Origin: Janibacter terrae NBRC 107853
GTDB taxonomy: Bacteria > Actinomycetota > Actinomycetes > Actinomycetales > Dermatophilaceae
NCBI RefSeq assembly: GCF_001591405.1
Contig: NZ_BCUV01000007.1
Location: 1,302,001-1,366,000, forward strand
Direction of reading: 5' to 3'
DNA length: 64,000 nucleotides
Shown piece after piece: positions 41,548 to 48,981 of this stretch. The notes beneath the pieces were generated by a model. It was not told where the DNA came from and did not search any database. It saw only the letters and a program-made list of their open reading frames with translations. Each line of letters opens with the position of its first letter. The stretch's first letter is position 1. The translations under genes and the position numbers were made by a program.

Positions 41548-42924
41548 GTGGCCGTCCAGCTCTTCAACCTGCCCGACCCCGGCGAGGGCCTCACCGAGGC
41601 CGAGGTCACCACCTGGAAGGTCCAGGTCGGTGACGAGGTCGCCGTCAACGACATCGTCATCGAGGTCGAGACCGCCAAGTCGCTCGTCGAGCTCCCGATC
41701 CCCTTCGCGGGCACCGTCGTCGAGCTCCTCGTCGCCGAGGGCGACACCGTCGACGTCGGTGCCCCGATCATCTCGGTCGAGGTCGCCGGCGCGGCCCCGG
41801 CCAGTGCCCCGGCCGCGCCGGGCGAGACCGAGGAGGCCTCCGGGCCGAACCTCGTCGGCTACGGCGCCAAGGCGGGCAGCACCCGTCGGCGTGCCCGCCG
41901 GGGAGGCGTCGCCCCTGCCGCGGAGGCGGCTCCTTCGCCGGCTCCCGAGCCACCGGCGGCGCCCGTGGCTGCGGCCCCGGCGCCGCTCACCGGGGCGCAG
42001 ACCCGCGCCCTGGCCAAGCCACCGGTGCGCAAGCTCGCCAAGGACCTCGGCGTCGACCTGCAGTCGGTGACCCCCACCGGCGAAGGGGGCATCGTCACCC
42101 GTTCCGACGTCGAGTCGGCGGCGTCGGGTGCGTCGGCCGCCCCCGTCGAGACGGCTGCTGCGCAAGCTCCTCAGGGAGCGGTGGGCCAGGTGGGCCGCGG
42201 AGCGCCGGGTCAGGACGTCCGGGTCCCGATCAAGGGTGTGCGCAAGGCGACCGCCGAGGCGATGGTGGCCTCGGCCTTCACCGCGCCGCACGTGACGGAG
42301 TTCGTCACCGTCGACGTCACGGCGATGATGGACATGGTCGAGCGGCTGAAGCGGGACAAGGCCTTCAAGGACGTCAAGGTCACGCCCCTGCTGCTCGTCG
42401 CCAAGGCGTTCTGCCTGGCGCTGCGCCGCAACCACGAGGCCAACGCGAGCTGGGACGAGGCGGCGCAGGAGATCGTGCTGCACGCCGACGTGAACCTGGG
42501 CATCGCCGCGGCGACGCCGCGCGGGCTGCTCGTGCCCAACATCAAGGCTGCCGACTCGCTCTCGCTGCACGACCTCGCCGCCGCGCTCGGCGGGCTCGTC
42601 GCGACGGCGCGCGAGGGTCGCACCCAGCCGGCGGACCTCGGCGGCGGCACGGCGACCATCACCAACGTCGGCGTCTTCGGCGTCGACACGGGCACGCCGA
42701 TCCTCAACCCTGGCGAGGCGACGATCCTCGCCTTCGGCGCGGTCCGCCGCATGCCGTGGGTCGTCACGGCTGCGGACGGCAGCGAGTCGATCGAGCCGCG
42801 CTGGGTGACCCAGCTGGCGCTCTCCTTCGACCACCGGTTCGTCGACGGTGAGCTCGGCTCCAAGCTCCTCGCCGATGTCGGGGCCCTCCTGCACGACCCC
42901 GGCACCGCCTTCCTCTGGGCCTGA
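41548..42924 (+). CDS. Dihydrolipoamide acyltransferase (E2)
   Basis: A 458-residue E2. One lipoyl domain (about 1-78) carries the lipoylated Lys44 in VETAKSLVELP. A Pro/Ala-rich linker follows, then a peripheral-subunit-binding domain (about 155-190; VRKLAKDLGVDLQSVTPTGE). A second linker (about 190-230) precedes the acyltransferase domain ending SFDHRFVDG with the catalytic His. The second linker contains a copy of a dispersed DNA repeat translated as ETAAAQAPQGAVGQ. E3 must come from elsewhere. The GTG start follows CAGGAGG. Confidence 0.92.
   Translation: MAVQLFNLPDPGEGLTEAEVTTWKVQVGDEVAVNDIVIEVETAKSLVELPIPFAGTVVELLVAEGDTVDVGAPIISVEVAGAAPASAPAAPGETEEASGPNLVGYGAKAGSTRRRARRGGVAPAAEAAPSPAPEPPAAPVAAAPAPLTGAQTRALAKPPVRKLAKDLGVDLQSVTPTGEGGIVTRSDVESAASGASAAPVETAAAQAPQGAVGQVGRGAPGQDVRVPIKGVRKATAEAMVASAFTAPHVTEFVTVDVTAMMDMVERLKRDKAFKDVKVTPLLLVAKAFCLALRRNHEANASWDEAAQEIVLHADVNLGIAAATPRGLLVPNIKAADSLSLHDLAAALGGLVATAREGRTQPADLGGGTATITNVGVFGVDTGTPILNPGEATILAFGAVRRMPWVVTAADGSESIEPRWVTQLALSFDHRFVDGELGSKLLADVGALLHDPGTAFLWA
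42147..42184 (+). repeat. GAGACG-family dispersed repeat inside the E2 gene
   Basis: CGAGACGGCTGCTGCGCAAG followed by CTCCTCAGGGAGCGGTGGG. The same sequence occurs, with a few changes, at 54946-54989 (reverse) and 61341-61383. Here it is read in frame within an Ala/Pro-type flexible linker, so it appears to be a tolerated insertion. Confidence 0.75.
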
Positions 42925-42951
42925 CCCCCCGCAGGGCCCGGGTCCGAGCCC

Positions 42952-43019
42952 GCAGACCTGAACCCGCATTCCCCTAGGGCAATGCGGGTTCAGGTCTGCA
43001 TTGCCCTAGGGGAATGCAG
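42952..43019. repeat. Palindromic repeat, CCCTAGGG core, copies 5 and 6
   Basis: Copy 5 is the centre of a 48-bp near-perfect palindrome (42952-42999; one C:C mismatch). Copy 6 (42996-43019) overlaps its right edge in the opposite orientation. They fill the space between the converging stops of E2 and the serine-hydrolase gene. Confidence 0.82.
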
Positions 43020-43046
43020 CATCGGGAGGGAAGGGAGGGGGCCGGG

Positions 43047-45017
43047 TCAGAAGAGGAAGGGCAGGTTGCCCAGGCCCTCCGAGAGGACGTGGTAGCTGCT
43101 CGTGTGGCCGCCGCCCGTCGCGCCGTACCAGACCCGTCCACGACCGGAGGGCAGGACGGCGACGATGTCGTCCTGGTGGGTCGAGGAGCCGTTGACGTCA
43201 CCGGGGACGAGCACGGTGCGGTACGTGTCCCAGCCGGTGCTCGTCGCGGCCGTCTGGCTCCACGAGGTGCCCTGCGAGGTCCAGGTGCGCATCCGGCCGC
43301 CGGAGGCGATGCCGCGCAGGTCGTCCCGGCCGTCGCCGTCGACGTCCTGGACGAGCTCGACGTTGGGGTAGTAGCGCGCCGGCCGACCCATCGAGCGAAC
43401 CCGCTTGAGGGTGCCGGAGTCGCTCAGCTCGTAGTGGTCGACGTACCCGCCGACCTTGCGGTTGACGACGTCGAGGCGGCCATTGCCGTCGACGTCGAGA
43501 CCGGAGGCGATGTCGGTGTACGAGCCCCAGCCCGTGGCGATCGTCTTCAGCACGCCGAGCTGACCGGTGCTCGTCGCGTACATGAGCTGCAGCCGGCCGT
43601 CGCCACGGCGCACGAGCACGTCGGAGCGACCGTCCCTGTTGACGTCGCCGGCGTGGCCGAACCAGGTGGCGTCGGAGAGCGCGGACTTCACGAGGGTCTT
43701 GCCGCCGAAGTCGTCGCTGCCGTTGCCCTTCATGACGTAGACCCGTCCGGTGCCGGAGGTGCCCATGAGGTCGACCCTGCCGTCGCCGTCCAGGTCACCG
43801 CGTGCGCCGCGCTGCGCGGGCGGGGTGCTCGGCAGCAGCGAGAGCCGGTTCTTGTAGACGATGCGCGAGACGCCCTCGATCGTCGAGATCTGCGTGCCCA
43901 TCGATCCCGGGTCGTCGTGCGTCAGGACGCCGATCGTGTAGTCGGCGGAGCCGTAGTTCGACCAGCCGATGCTGTTGACGTGCCAGCCGTCGGTGCGCGG
44001 CAGCCAGCCGTTCTTCAGGGCGACGGTCCCGGCGGGCGGGCCGGCGCTCACGCCCCAGTCCTGGCTCGCGGTGACCTGGCGCATCTGGCTCAGGCCGTAG
44101 ACCCGGTTGCTGTAGCTCAGGACCGACGACGGGCGGGCGTAGTGCTCCATGAGCCGGGCCTGGTCGAAGGCGGTCGTGCTCGTCAGCCCCCAGTGGTTGT
44201 ACGGGTCGGCGTAGGTCTGGGTCATGCCGAGCCGCGAGCCCGCGCGGTCGAGGCCGGCTCGGCCACCGATGTGGTCGAAGAGGGCCGTCGTCGCGTTGTT
44301 GTCGCTGTAGCGGATCATCGGGACGATCTTCGACTTCTCCCAGGAGGTGAGCCCGCGGCCGGCCTCCTGCGCCTTGATCATCACGGCGGACATGATCTGC
44401 ACCTTGACGATGCTGGCAGTCACATTGCGCGACGAGGTCTTGGTGTAGGTCCACGAGCGGCCGGTGCCGGGCAGGCGGACGGCGACGCCGACGGCGCCCG
44501 GGCGGGAACCGAGGTAGCGACGCAGCTCGGACTCGAAGGGGAGCGCGGCCTGCGCGGCGGTCGTCGAGTCGACGCCCCGCGTGGCCTTGGCGACGGAGTC
44601 GTCGACGGTCACGGTGAAGGTCAGCGCGCCGGTCACGTCGCCCGTGGGCGCAGCCTTGGCGGCCTGGGCTCGGGGGAGGACCTCGTCGAGCGCCTCGTCG
44701 CGCGTGGGCTCCTGCACGGTGCAGGTGGTGCCCGTGCCGCTCGGCGCGACCGCGACCCGGTCGCCGTCGGCATCGGTGCCGGTGAAGCCCGGGCGGCCGA
44801 CGACCCGGAGCGGTCCGCGCTCGATCTTCGCGGTGCCGCCGTCGGCGAGGTCACCGGTGACGGTCACCGTGTCGGCGCCGATGCCGTCGCAGATGACGTC
44901 GAGCTCGACCGGCTGGGGAGCGGTGACGTCCCCCGGCACGGCGGTCGCCGGGGCGGCGGCGAGCGCCACGGAGGTGCTGAGTGCGAGGGCCGTGAGGACG
45001 GCGCGGCGGTGCGACAT
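43047..45017 (-). CDS. Secreted serine hydrolase (beta-lactamase-like) with FG-GAP/VCBS repeats
   Basis: A 656-residue protein with signal peptide (cleavage near ATAVPGD). Residues about 155-395 form a class A beta-lactamase-like domain: SIVK (Ser202, Lys205), SDN (238-240) and KNG (335-337). The deacylating Glu of true class A enzymes is not seen, so it is probably a peptidase-like or PBP-like hydrolase. From about 405 there are several FG-GAP/VCBS repeats (DLDGDGRVDLMG, DVNRDGRSDVLV, DVDGNGRLDVVN, DVDGDGRDDLRG), predicted calcium-binding beta-propeller blades. ATG 45017 begins the signal peptide. Confidence 0.82.
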   Translation of the reverse strand: MSHRRAVLTALALSTSVALAAAPATAVPGDVTAPQPVELDVICDGIGADTVTVTGDLADGGTAKIERGPLRVVGRPGFTGTDADGDRVAVAPSGTGTTCTVQEPTRDEALDEVLPRAQAAKAAPTGDVTGALTFTVTVDDSVAKATRGVDSTTAAQAALPFESELRRYLGSRPGAVGVAVRLPGTGRSWTYTKTSSRNVTASIVKVQIMSAVMIKAQEAGRGLTSWEKSKIVPMIRYSDNNATTALFDHIGGRAGLDRAGSRLGMTQTYADPYNHWGLTSTTAFDQARLMEHYARPSSVLSYSNRVYGLSQMRQVTASQDWGVSAGPPAGTVALKNGWLPRTDGWHVNSIGWSNYGSADYTIGVLTHDDPGSMGTQISTIEGVSRIVYKNRLSLLPSTPPAQRGARGDLDGDGRVDLMGTSGTGRVYVMKGNGSDDFGGKTLVKSALSDATWFGHAGDVNRDGRSDVLVRRGDGRLQLMYATSTGQLGVLKTIATGWGSYTDIASGLDVDGNGRLDVVNRKVGGYVDHYELSDSGTLKRVRSMGRPARYYPNVELVQDVDGDGRDDLRGIASGGRMRTWTSQGTSWSQTAATSTGWDTYRTVLVPGDVNGSSTHQDDIVAVLPSGRGRVWYGATGGGHTSSYHVLSEGLGNLPFLF

Positions 45018-45097
45018 GGTGGATCCCCCTGGGTGGCGGTGCGACGCGGACATCATCCCAGACGCAGGGGGGGACGGGCCCGGTTGCGCCGCGCGGT

Positions 45098-45541
45098 TCA
45101 GGGACGGTGTCGCTGGTCCGCGGCGACCGCGTCGCAGAACCGGTCGACGTACCCGATGAAGGCGTCGAGGTCCTCGTCGCTCCAGTCGGCGAGCAGCTCG
45201 CCGAACCAGGCCTCGCGGCGGGCGACGAGGTCGTCGAGCAGGGCCGTGCCCTCCTGCGTGAGGGCCACGAGCTGGGCGCGGCCGTCGTCGGGGTCCGGGA
45301 CCTTCTCCAGCAGCCCGAGGCCGACGAGGTGGCTCACCTGCCGGCTCACGGTCGAGGCGTCGGAGAGGTTGCGCTCGGCGATGTCGCCCACGCGGCTCGG
45401 GGCGTCGCGCACCGCGACGAGCACGGAGTGGTGGCTCGGCTCGACCGAGGGGTGCACGCGTGGAGCGCGGGCACGCGTCGCGTGCAGCATCCGCAGCATC
45501 CGGATGACGCTCAGGCTCAGCTGGCGTGGGGTGGTGGGCAC
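45098..45541 (-). CDS. MarR-family transcriptional regulator
   Basis: A 147-residue winged-helix regulator: VEPSHHSVLVAVRDAPSRV, IAERNLSDASTVSRQVSHLV, and wing EKVPDPDDGRAQLVALTQEG. It is divergent from the CopD/CtaG gene, with a 78-bp gap, and may regulate it. I see no clear palindrome in the gap. Confidence 0.86.
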   Translation of the reverse strand: MPTTPRQLSLSVIRMLRMLHATRARAPRVHPSVEPSHHSVLVAVRDAPSRVGDIAERNLSDASTVSRQVSHLVGLGLLEKVPDPDDGRAQLVALTQEGTALLDDLVARREAWFGELLADWSDEDLDAFIGYVDRFCDAVAADQRHRP

Positions 45542-45619
45542 CGGTCCTCCTCAGGTCGACGAAGGGGGCCCCGCGCACCGATGCGGGCGCCGGCCCCCTC
45601 GTTGCCTAGATTAGAGGGC

Positions 45620-47596
45620 ATGTCGAGCACGTCGAGCACCCCCCGCAGCACCCCCGTCCCCCTGGTGGTCCTGGGGGTCGTGGCGGTCGCGGTGGTCCTC
45701 GCCGCGACGGTTTTCGGTGGCGGCGCGGCACCGCTCGAGCTCGGCGACCCCGGTCCCTTCGTGCGCTGGTCGCTGCCGGTGCTGCGGGTCGTCCACGACG
45801 TGGCCGCCGCGGTCACCGTCGGTGCCCTCGTGGTCGGTGCCTTCCTCGTGCCGGAGACGACGAGGACGGCTCGGCGCGAGACGCTCGCCCAGCTCGCGGG
45901 CGTGGCGGCGATCGTCTGGTTCCTCGCGGGCGTCGGGCGCCTGCTCACCGACTTCGCCTCGCTGGCCGGCATCCCCCTCACCGACCCGGCCTACGTCTCG
46001 CAGCTCACCGCCTTCGTCTGGGACCTCGACAGCACCCGCACGGCGGTCATCTCCTCGCTCGTCGTGGCCGTCGTGGCCCTCGCCGCCCCGCTGGCGAGGA
46101 CGAAGGGGGCCCTGGCCTGGTGCGCCGGCGGCTCGGTCCTGGCGCTGCTGCCCCTCGCCCTGTCCGGGCACTCGTCGGCGAGCCTGGACCACATGAGCGG
46201 GGTCAACGCCCTCGCCTTCCACCTCGTCTCGGCGACCGTGTGGGTCGGCGGGCTCGTCGCGCTCCTCGTGGTCCGCCCTTCGCTCGGCTCGCACGTCGCG
46301 GTGACGGTCCGTCGGTACTCGAGCATCGCGGCGTGGTGCTTCGTCCTGCTCGTCGGCTCGGGCCTGCTCGCCGCGTGGATCAACATCGGTGACCTCAGCG
46401 GGCTCGCGTCGCGCTACGGGGTCCTCCTCGTCGCCAAGACCGTCGCGGCCGTCGTGCTCGGCGCCCTGGGCTGGTGGCACCGCAGCCGGACCATCGCCGT
46501 CCTGGAGGCGGGCGCGGAGGGGGTCGCCCCCTTCGTCCGGCTGGCCGTCGGCGAGGTCGCCGTCATGGCCGCCGCCATGGGTCTGGGCGTTGCGGTGGGC
46601 CGCACGCCGACTCCCGGCAGCGCGCCCACCGCTCCGGAGAACGCGATCGTCTACGACCTCAGCGGCTACCCGGACCCGGGGGCGCCGACCGGCTCGAGCT
46701 GGCTCACCGCCTGGCAGGTGGACTGGCTGTGGCTGGCCGTCGCGGCCATCGCGATCTTCGTCTACGTGCGCTGGGTCCTGCGGCTGCGCGCCCGCGGTGA
46801 CCACTGGTCGACGCTGCGCACGCTCAGCTGGGTGGCCGGCTGGCTCGTCTTCGTCTACTTCACCTCGGGGGGGCCGGCCGTCTACGGCAAGCTCCTCTTC
46901 TCCTGGCACATGGTCGAGCACATGGGCGTGGCGATGATCGCCCCGCTGCTCATGGTGCCGGGGGCGCCGATCACCTTGGCGCTGCGCGCGCTGCCGGCTC
47001 GCAGGGACAAGACCCTCGGTCCCCGGGAGCTCGTCCTCGCGACCGTCCACTCGACCTACCTGCGGGTGCTCGCCAACCCGGCCGTCGCGGCCGCGCTCTT
47101 CTTCTTCAGCCTGGCGATCTTCTACTACAGCCCGCTCTTCGAGCTGGCGATGAGCACCCACACGGGCCACGTGCTGATGATGGTGCACTTCCTCGCGACC
47201 GGGTACATGTTCACCTGGGTGCTCATCGGCATCGACCCGGGGCCCAGGCGCTGGTCGCCCCTGGCGCTGCTCGTCGTCCTCTTCACGACGATCAGCTTCC
47301 ACGCCTTCTTCGGCGTGATCCTCACGCAGTCCACGGAGCTGCTCGCGCCGGACTTCTTCGGCCGGCTCAACCTGCCGTGGATGGACGACCCGCTCGGCGA
47401 CCAGCGCACCGGTGGGGCCATCGCGTGGGGCGTCGGCGAGGCGCCCACGCTCGTGCTCGCCGTCGCGGTCGCCTGGCAGTGGATGCGCAACGACGACAAG
47501 GAGACCCGTCGCCGGGACCGCACGGCAGACCGTGACGGCGACGCCGAGCTCGAGGCCTACAACGCGCGACTGGCCGAGCTCGGTCGTCAGGACTGA
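45620..47596 (+). CDS. CopD-CtaG fusion: copper transport and cytochrome oxidase assembly membrane protein
   Basis: A 658-residue membrane protein. The N-terminal half has the CopD copper-resistance domain (YSSIAAWCFVLLVGSGLLAA and surrounding helices). The C-terminal half is a Caa3_CtaG domain with HMVEHMGVAMIAPLLMVPGA and HVLMMVHFLATGYMFTW, histidine/methionine-rich motifs likely to handle copper. It probably delivers copper to the CuA or CuB site of the aa3 oxidase. A TAGATT box seven bases before ATG 45620 suggests leaderless transcription. The C-terminus is a charged cytoplasmic tail. Confidence 0.9.
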   Translation: MSSTSSTPRSTPVPLVVLGVVAVAVVLAATVFGGGAAPLELGDPGPFVRWSLPVLRVVHDVAAAVTVGALVVGAFLVPETTRTARRETLAQLAGVAAIVWFLAGVGRLLTDFASLAGIPLTDPAYVSQLTAFVWDLDSTRTAVISSLVVAVVALAAPLARTKGALAWCAGGSVLALLPLALSGHSSASLDHMSGVNALAFHLVSATVWVGGLVALLVVRPSLGSHVAVTVRRYSSIAAWCFVLLVGSGLLAAWINIGDLSGLASRYGVLLVAKTVAAVVLGALGWWHRSRTIAVLEAGAEGVAPFVRLAVGEVAVMAAAMGLGVAVGRTPTPGSAPTAPENAIVYDLSGYPDPGAPTGSSWLTAWQVDWLWLAVAAIAIFVYVRWVLRLRARGDHWSTLRTLSWVAGWLVFVYFTSGGPAVYGKLLFSWHMVEHMGVAMIAPLLMVPGAPITLALRALPARRDKTLGPRELVLATVHSTYLRVLANPAVAAALFFFSLAIFYYSPLFELAMSTHTGHVLMMVHFLATGYMFTWVLIGIDPGPRRWSPLALLVVLFTTISFHAFFGVILTQSTELLAPDFFGRLNLPWMDDPLGDQRTGGAIAWGVGEAPTLVLAVAVAWQWMRNDDKETRRRDRTADRDGDAELEAYNARLAELGRQD

Positions 47597-47627
47597 GCTC
47601 GGCCGGTCGGCGCCGTGGGGTGTGGGG

Positions 47628-48365
47628 TCAGCTGCAGCTGGTCCACTCGGTCTCGTTGCTCTTGGCCGCCCACGTGCTGTTGCCCTTGTAGATGGCGCGG
47701 TAGCGGTAGCAGGCGTTGGGCTTCACCGACGTGCTCCACGCGTAGTAGCCGTGGCCGTTGGTCTTGGTGTGACCGGCGTCGAACCAGTAGGTCCCGTAGG
47801 CCTGGCGGGCCTGGATGTAGACGTTGGCCGAGCGCAGCGGCCGGATCGAGCTCGACCACAGCTTGGTGAGACGCCCCCTGACCTGGGTGCCTCCGGTGGA
47901 GGTCTGGTAGAGCCGCACGCTCGTGCGCACCTTGGTGCCCGGCGTCGCGGTCTGGCGCTCCCAGTTGCTGTGGTCGCCGTCGTACCACGCGTTGCCCTTG
48001 TAGACGGCGCGGTAGGTCTTGGAGCGGTCGGGCTTGAGGTCCACGCGGAAGGCGCCGTCCGAGCTGGTCTCGGGACGGGCGATGGTCGTCCACGTGGAGG
48101 AGCCGACGTTGCGCGCCTGGAAGACGATGGAGCGGTTGGCGAGCGGTCGGTAGGTGTCGGTCTCGTAGACCTCGCCGCGGGCGACGAGCTTCTCGCCGAT
48201 GCCGCTCCACAGCGGCTCGACGGTGATCGTCACCGTCGACGAACGCTTGGCGGAGGCCGCGGTCGTGGCCGCCGAGGCCTCGGTCCCGGCGTTCGCGGCG
48301 GTGGGGGCGAGCGAGAGGGCGAGGGCGGCCGTGGCGGTCAGGGACATCGCGCGGGTCGGGTGCAT
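47628..48365 (-). CDS. Secreted protein with two Ig-like repeats
   Basis: A 245-residue protein with signal peptide (MSLTATAALALSLAPTAANA) and two related beta-domains of about 85-90 residues. The first ends YRAVYKGNAWYDGDHSNWE and the second YRAIYKGNSTWAAKSNETEW, showing an internal duplication. No catalytic residues are evident; it may bind cell-wall or sugar polymers. A ribosome site (TTGGAGC) precedes ATG 48365. It converges on the CopD/CtaG gene. Confidence 0.72.
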   Translation of the reverse strand: MHPTRAMSLTATAALALSLAPTAANAGTEASAATTAASAKRSSTVTITVEPLWSGIGEKLVARGEVYETDTYRPLANRSIVFQARNVGSSTWTTIARPETSSDGAFRVDLKPDRSKTYRAVYKGNAWYDGDHSNWERQTATPGTKVRTSVRLYQTSTGGTQVRGRLTKLWSSSIRPLRSANVYIQARQAYGTYWFDAGHTKTNGHGYYAWSTSVKPNACYRYRAIYKGNSTWAAKSNETEWTSCS

Positions 48366-48480
48366 GAGGAGCTCCAAGGGTGTGGCGAGTGTGGCTGCTG
48401 TGACTCGCGGGGTCACAACCCCGAGTGTGCCCCCTTCCCCGCGTTACGCTGGACCGAAACGCCGAGGAGGGAGGTGCGAG

Positions 48481-48681
48481 ATGGGTGGTGAGGCCGTGTT
48501 CTGGATCTTCGTCGTCGTGTTCAGCCTCGTCATGCTGGTCGCCTTCTTCCTCCTCGACCGTCCGCCCCGCAAGCGCAGCATCCCCACCAAGCTCTCGGTC
48601 CACACCGATCCTCGTGAGCCGCGTGGCCGTCATGACCCCGCCCCGCGGGTCGACGTCAGAGAGACCGACAGCCGGCTCTGA
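48481..48681 (+). CDS. Small single-pass membrane protein
   Basis: A 66-residue protein: an N-terminal helix (AVFWIFVVVFSLVMLVAFFLL) then a basic, polar tail rich in Arg, Pro and Asp. It is not a family I can name. A strong ribosome site (GAGGGAGGTG) precedes the ATG and TACGCT near 48445 may be the -10. It is followed 24 bp later by a DUF6458-like gene, so the two probably form one small membrane-protein operon. Confidence 0.65.
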   Translation: MGGEAVFWIFVVVFSLVMLVAFFLLDRPPRKRSIPTKLSVHTDPREPRGRHDPAPRVDVRETDSRL

Positions 48682-48705
48682 GCCGGAGACAAGAAGGAGC
48701 GCCAC

Positions 48706-48909
48706 ATGTACATCGGAGCCGGGATCTTCCTCCTGCTCGTCGGCCTGGTCATCGTCTTCGCCTACAACGGCGACATGACGGTCGTCGGCCTCGACCTCGG
48801 GGTCATCGGCTGGATCGCCATCGGTCTGGGCGTCCTCGCCATCATCCTCAGCCTCGTGCTCAACCGCAGTCGTCGCGAGACGGTCGTGCACGACGACCGT
48901 CGCTTCTGA
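48706..48909 (+). CDS. DUF6458-like small membrane protein
   Basis: A 67-residue protein with two helices (GAGIFLLLVGLVIVFAYNGD and VIGWIAIGLGVLAIILSLVL) and a short basic tail. It matches the small actinobacterial DUF6458 pattern. Its role is unknown. AGAAGGAG precedes the ATG, and a strong terminator follows at 48926-48965. Confidence 0.72.
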   Translation: MYIGAGIFLLLVGLVIVFAYNGDMTVVGLDLGVIGWIAIGLGVLAIILSLVLNRSRRETVVHDDRRF

Positions 48910-48925
48910 CGCACCGGGCACAGCC

Positions 48926-48965
48926 CGAAGGGGGCGCCCCGCCAGCTGGCGGGGCGCCCCCTTCG
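48926..48965. terminator. Bidirectional 40-bp palindromic terminator
   Basis: A perfect 40-bp palindrome centred on GCCAG/CTGGC. It lies between the stop of the DUF6458-like gene and the stop of the converging acyl-CoA dehydrogenase gene. Each end begins with the frequent local word CGAAGGGGG. A 20-bp GC stem with a minimal loop fits a bidirectional terminator. Confidence 0.75.
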
Positions 48966-48981
48966 TCATGTGCCCATCCGG

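Noticed and set aside
43047-45017. Class A beta-lactamase resistance gene
   Set aside because: The Ser-Lys, SDN and K-x-G motifs are present, but no deacylating Glu is visible, and the protein carries repeats unlike resistance enzymes.
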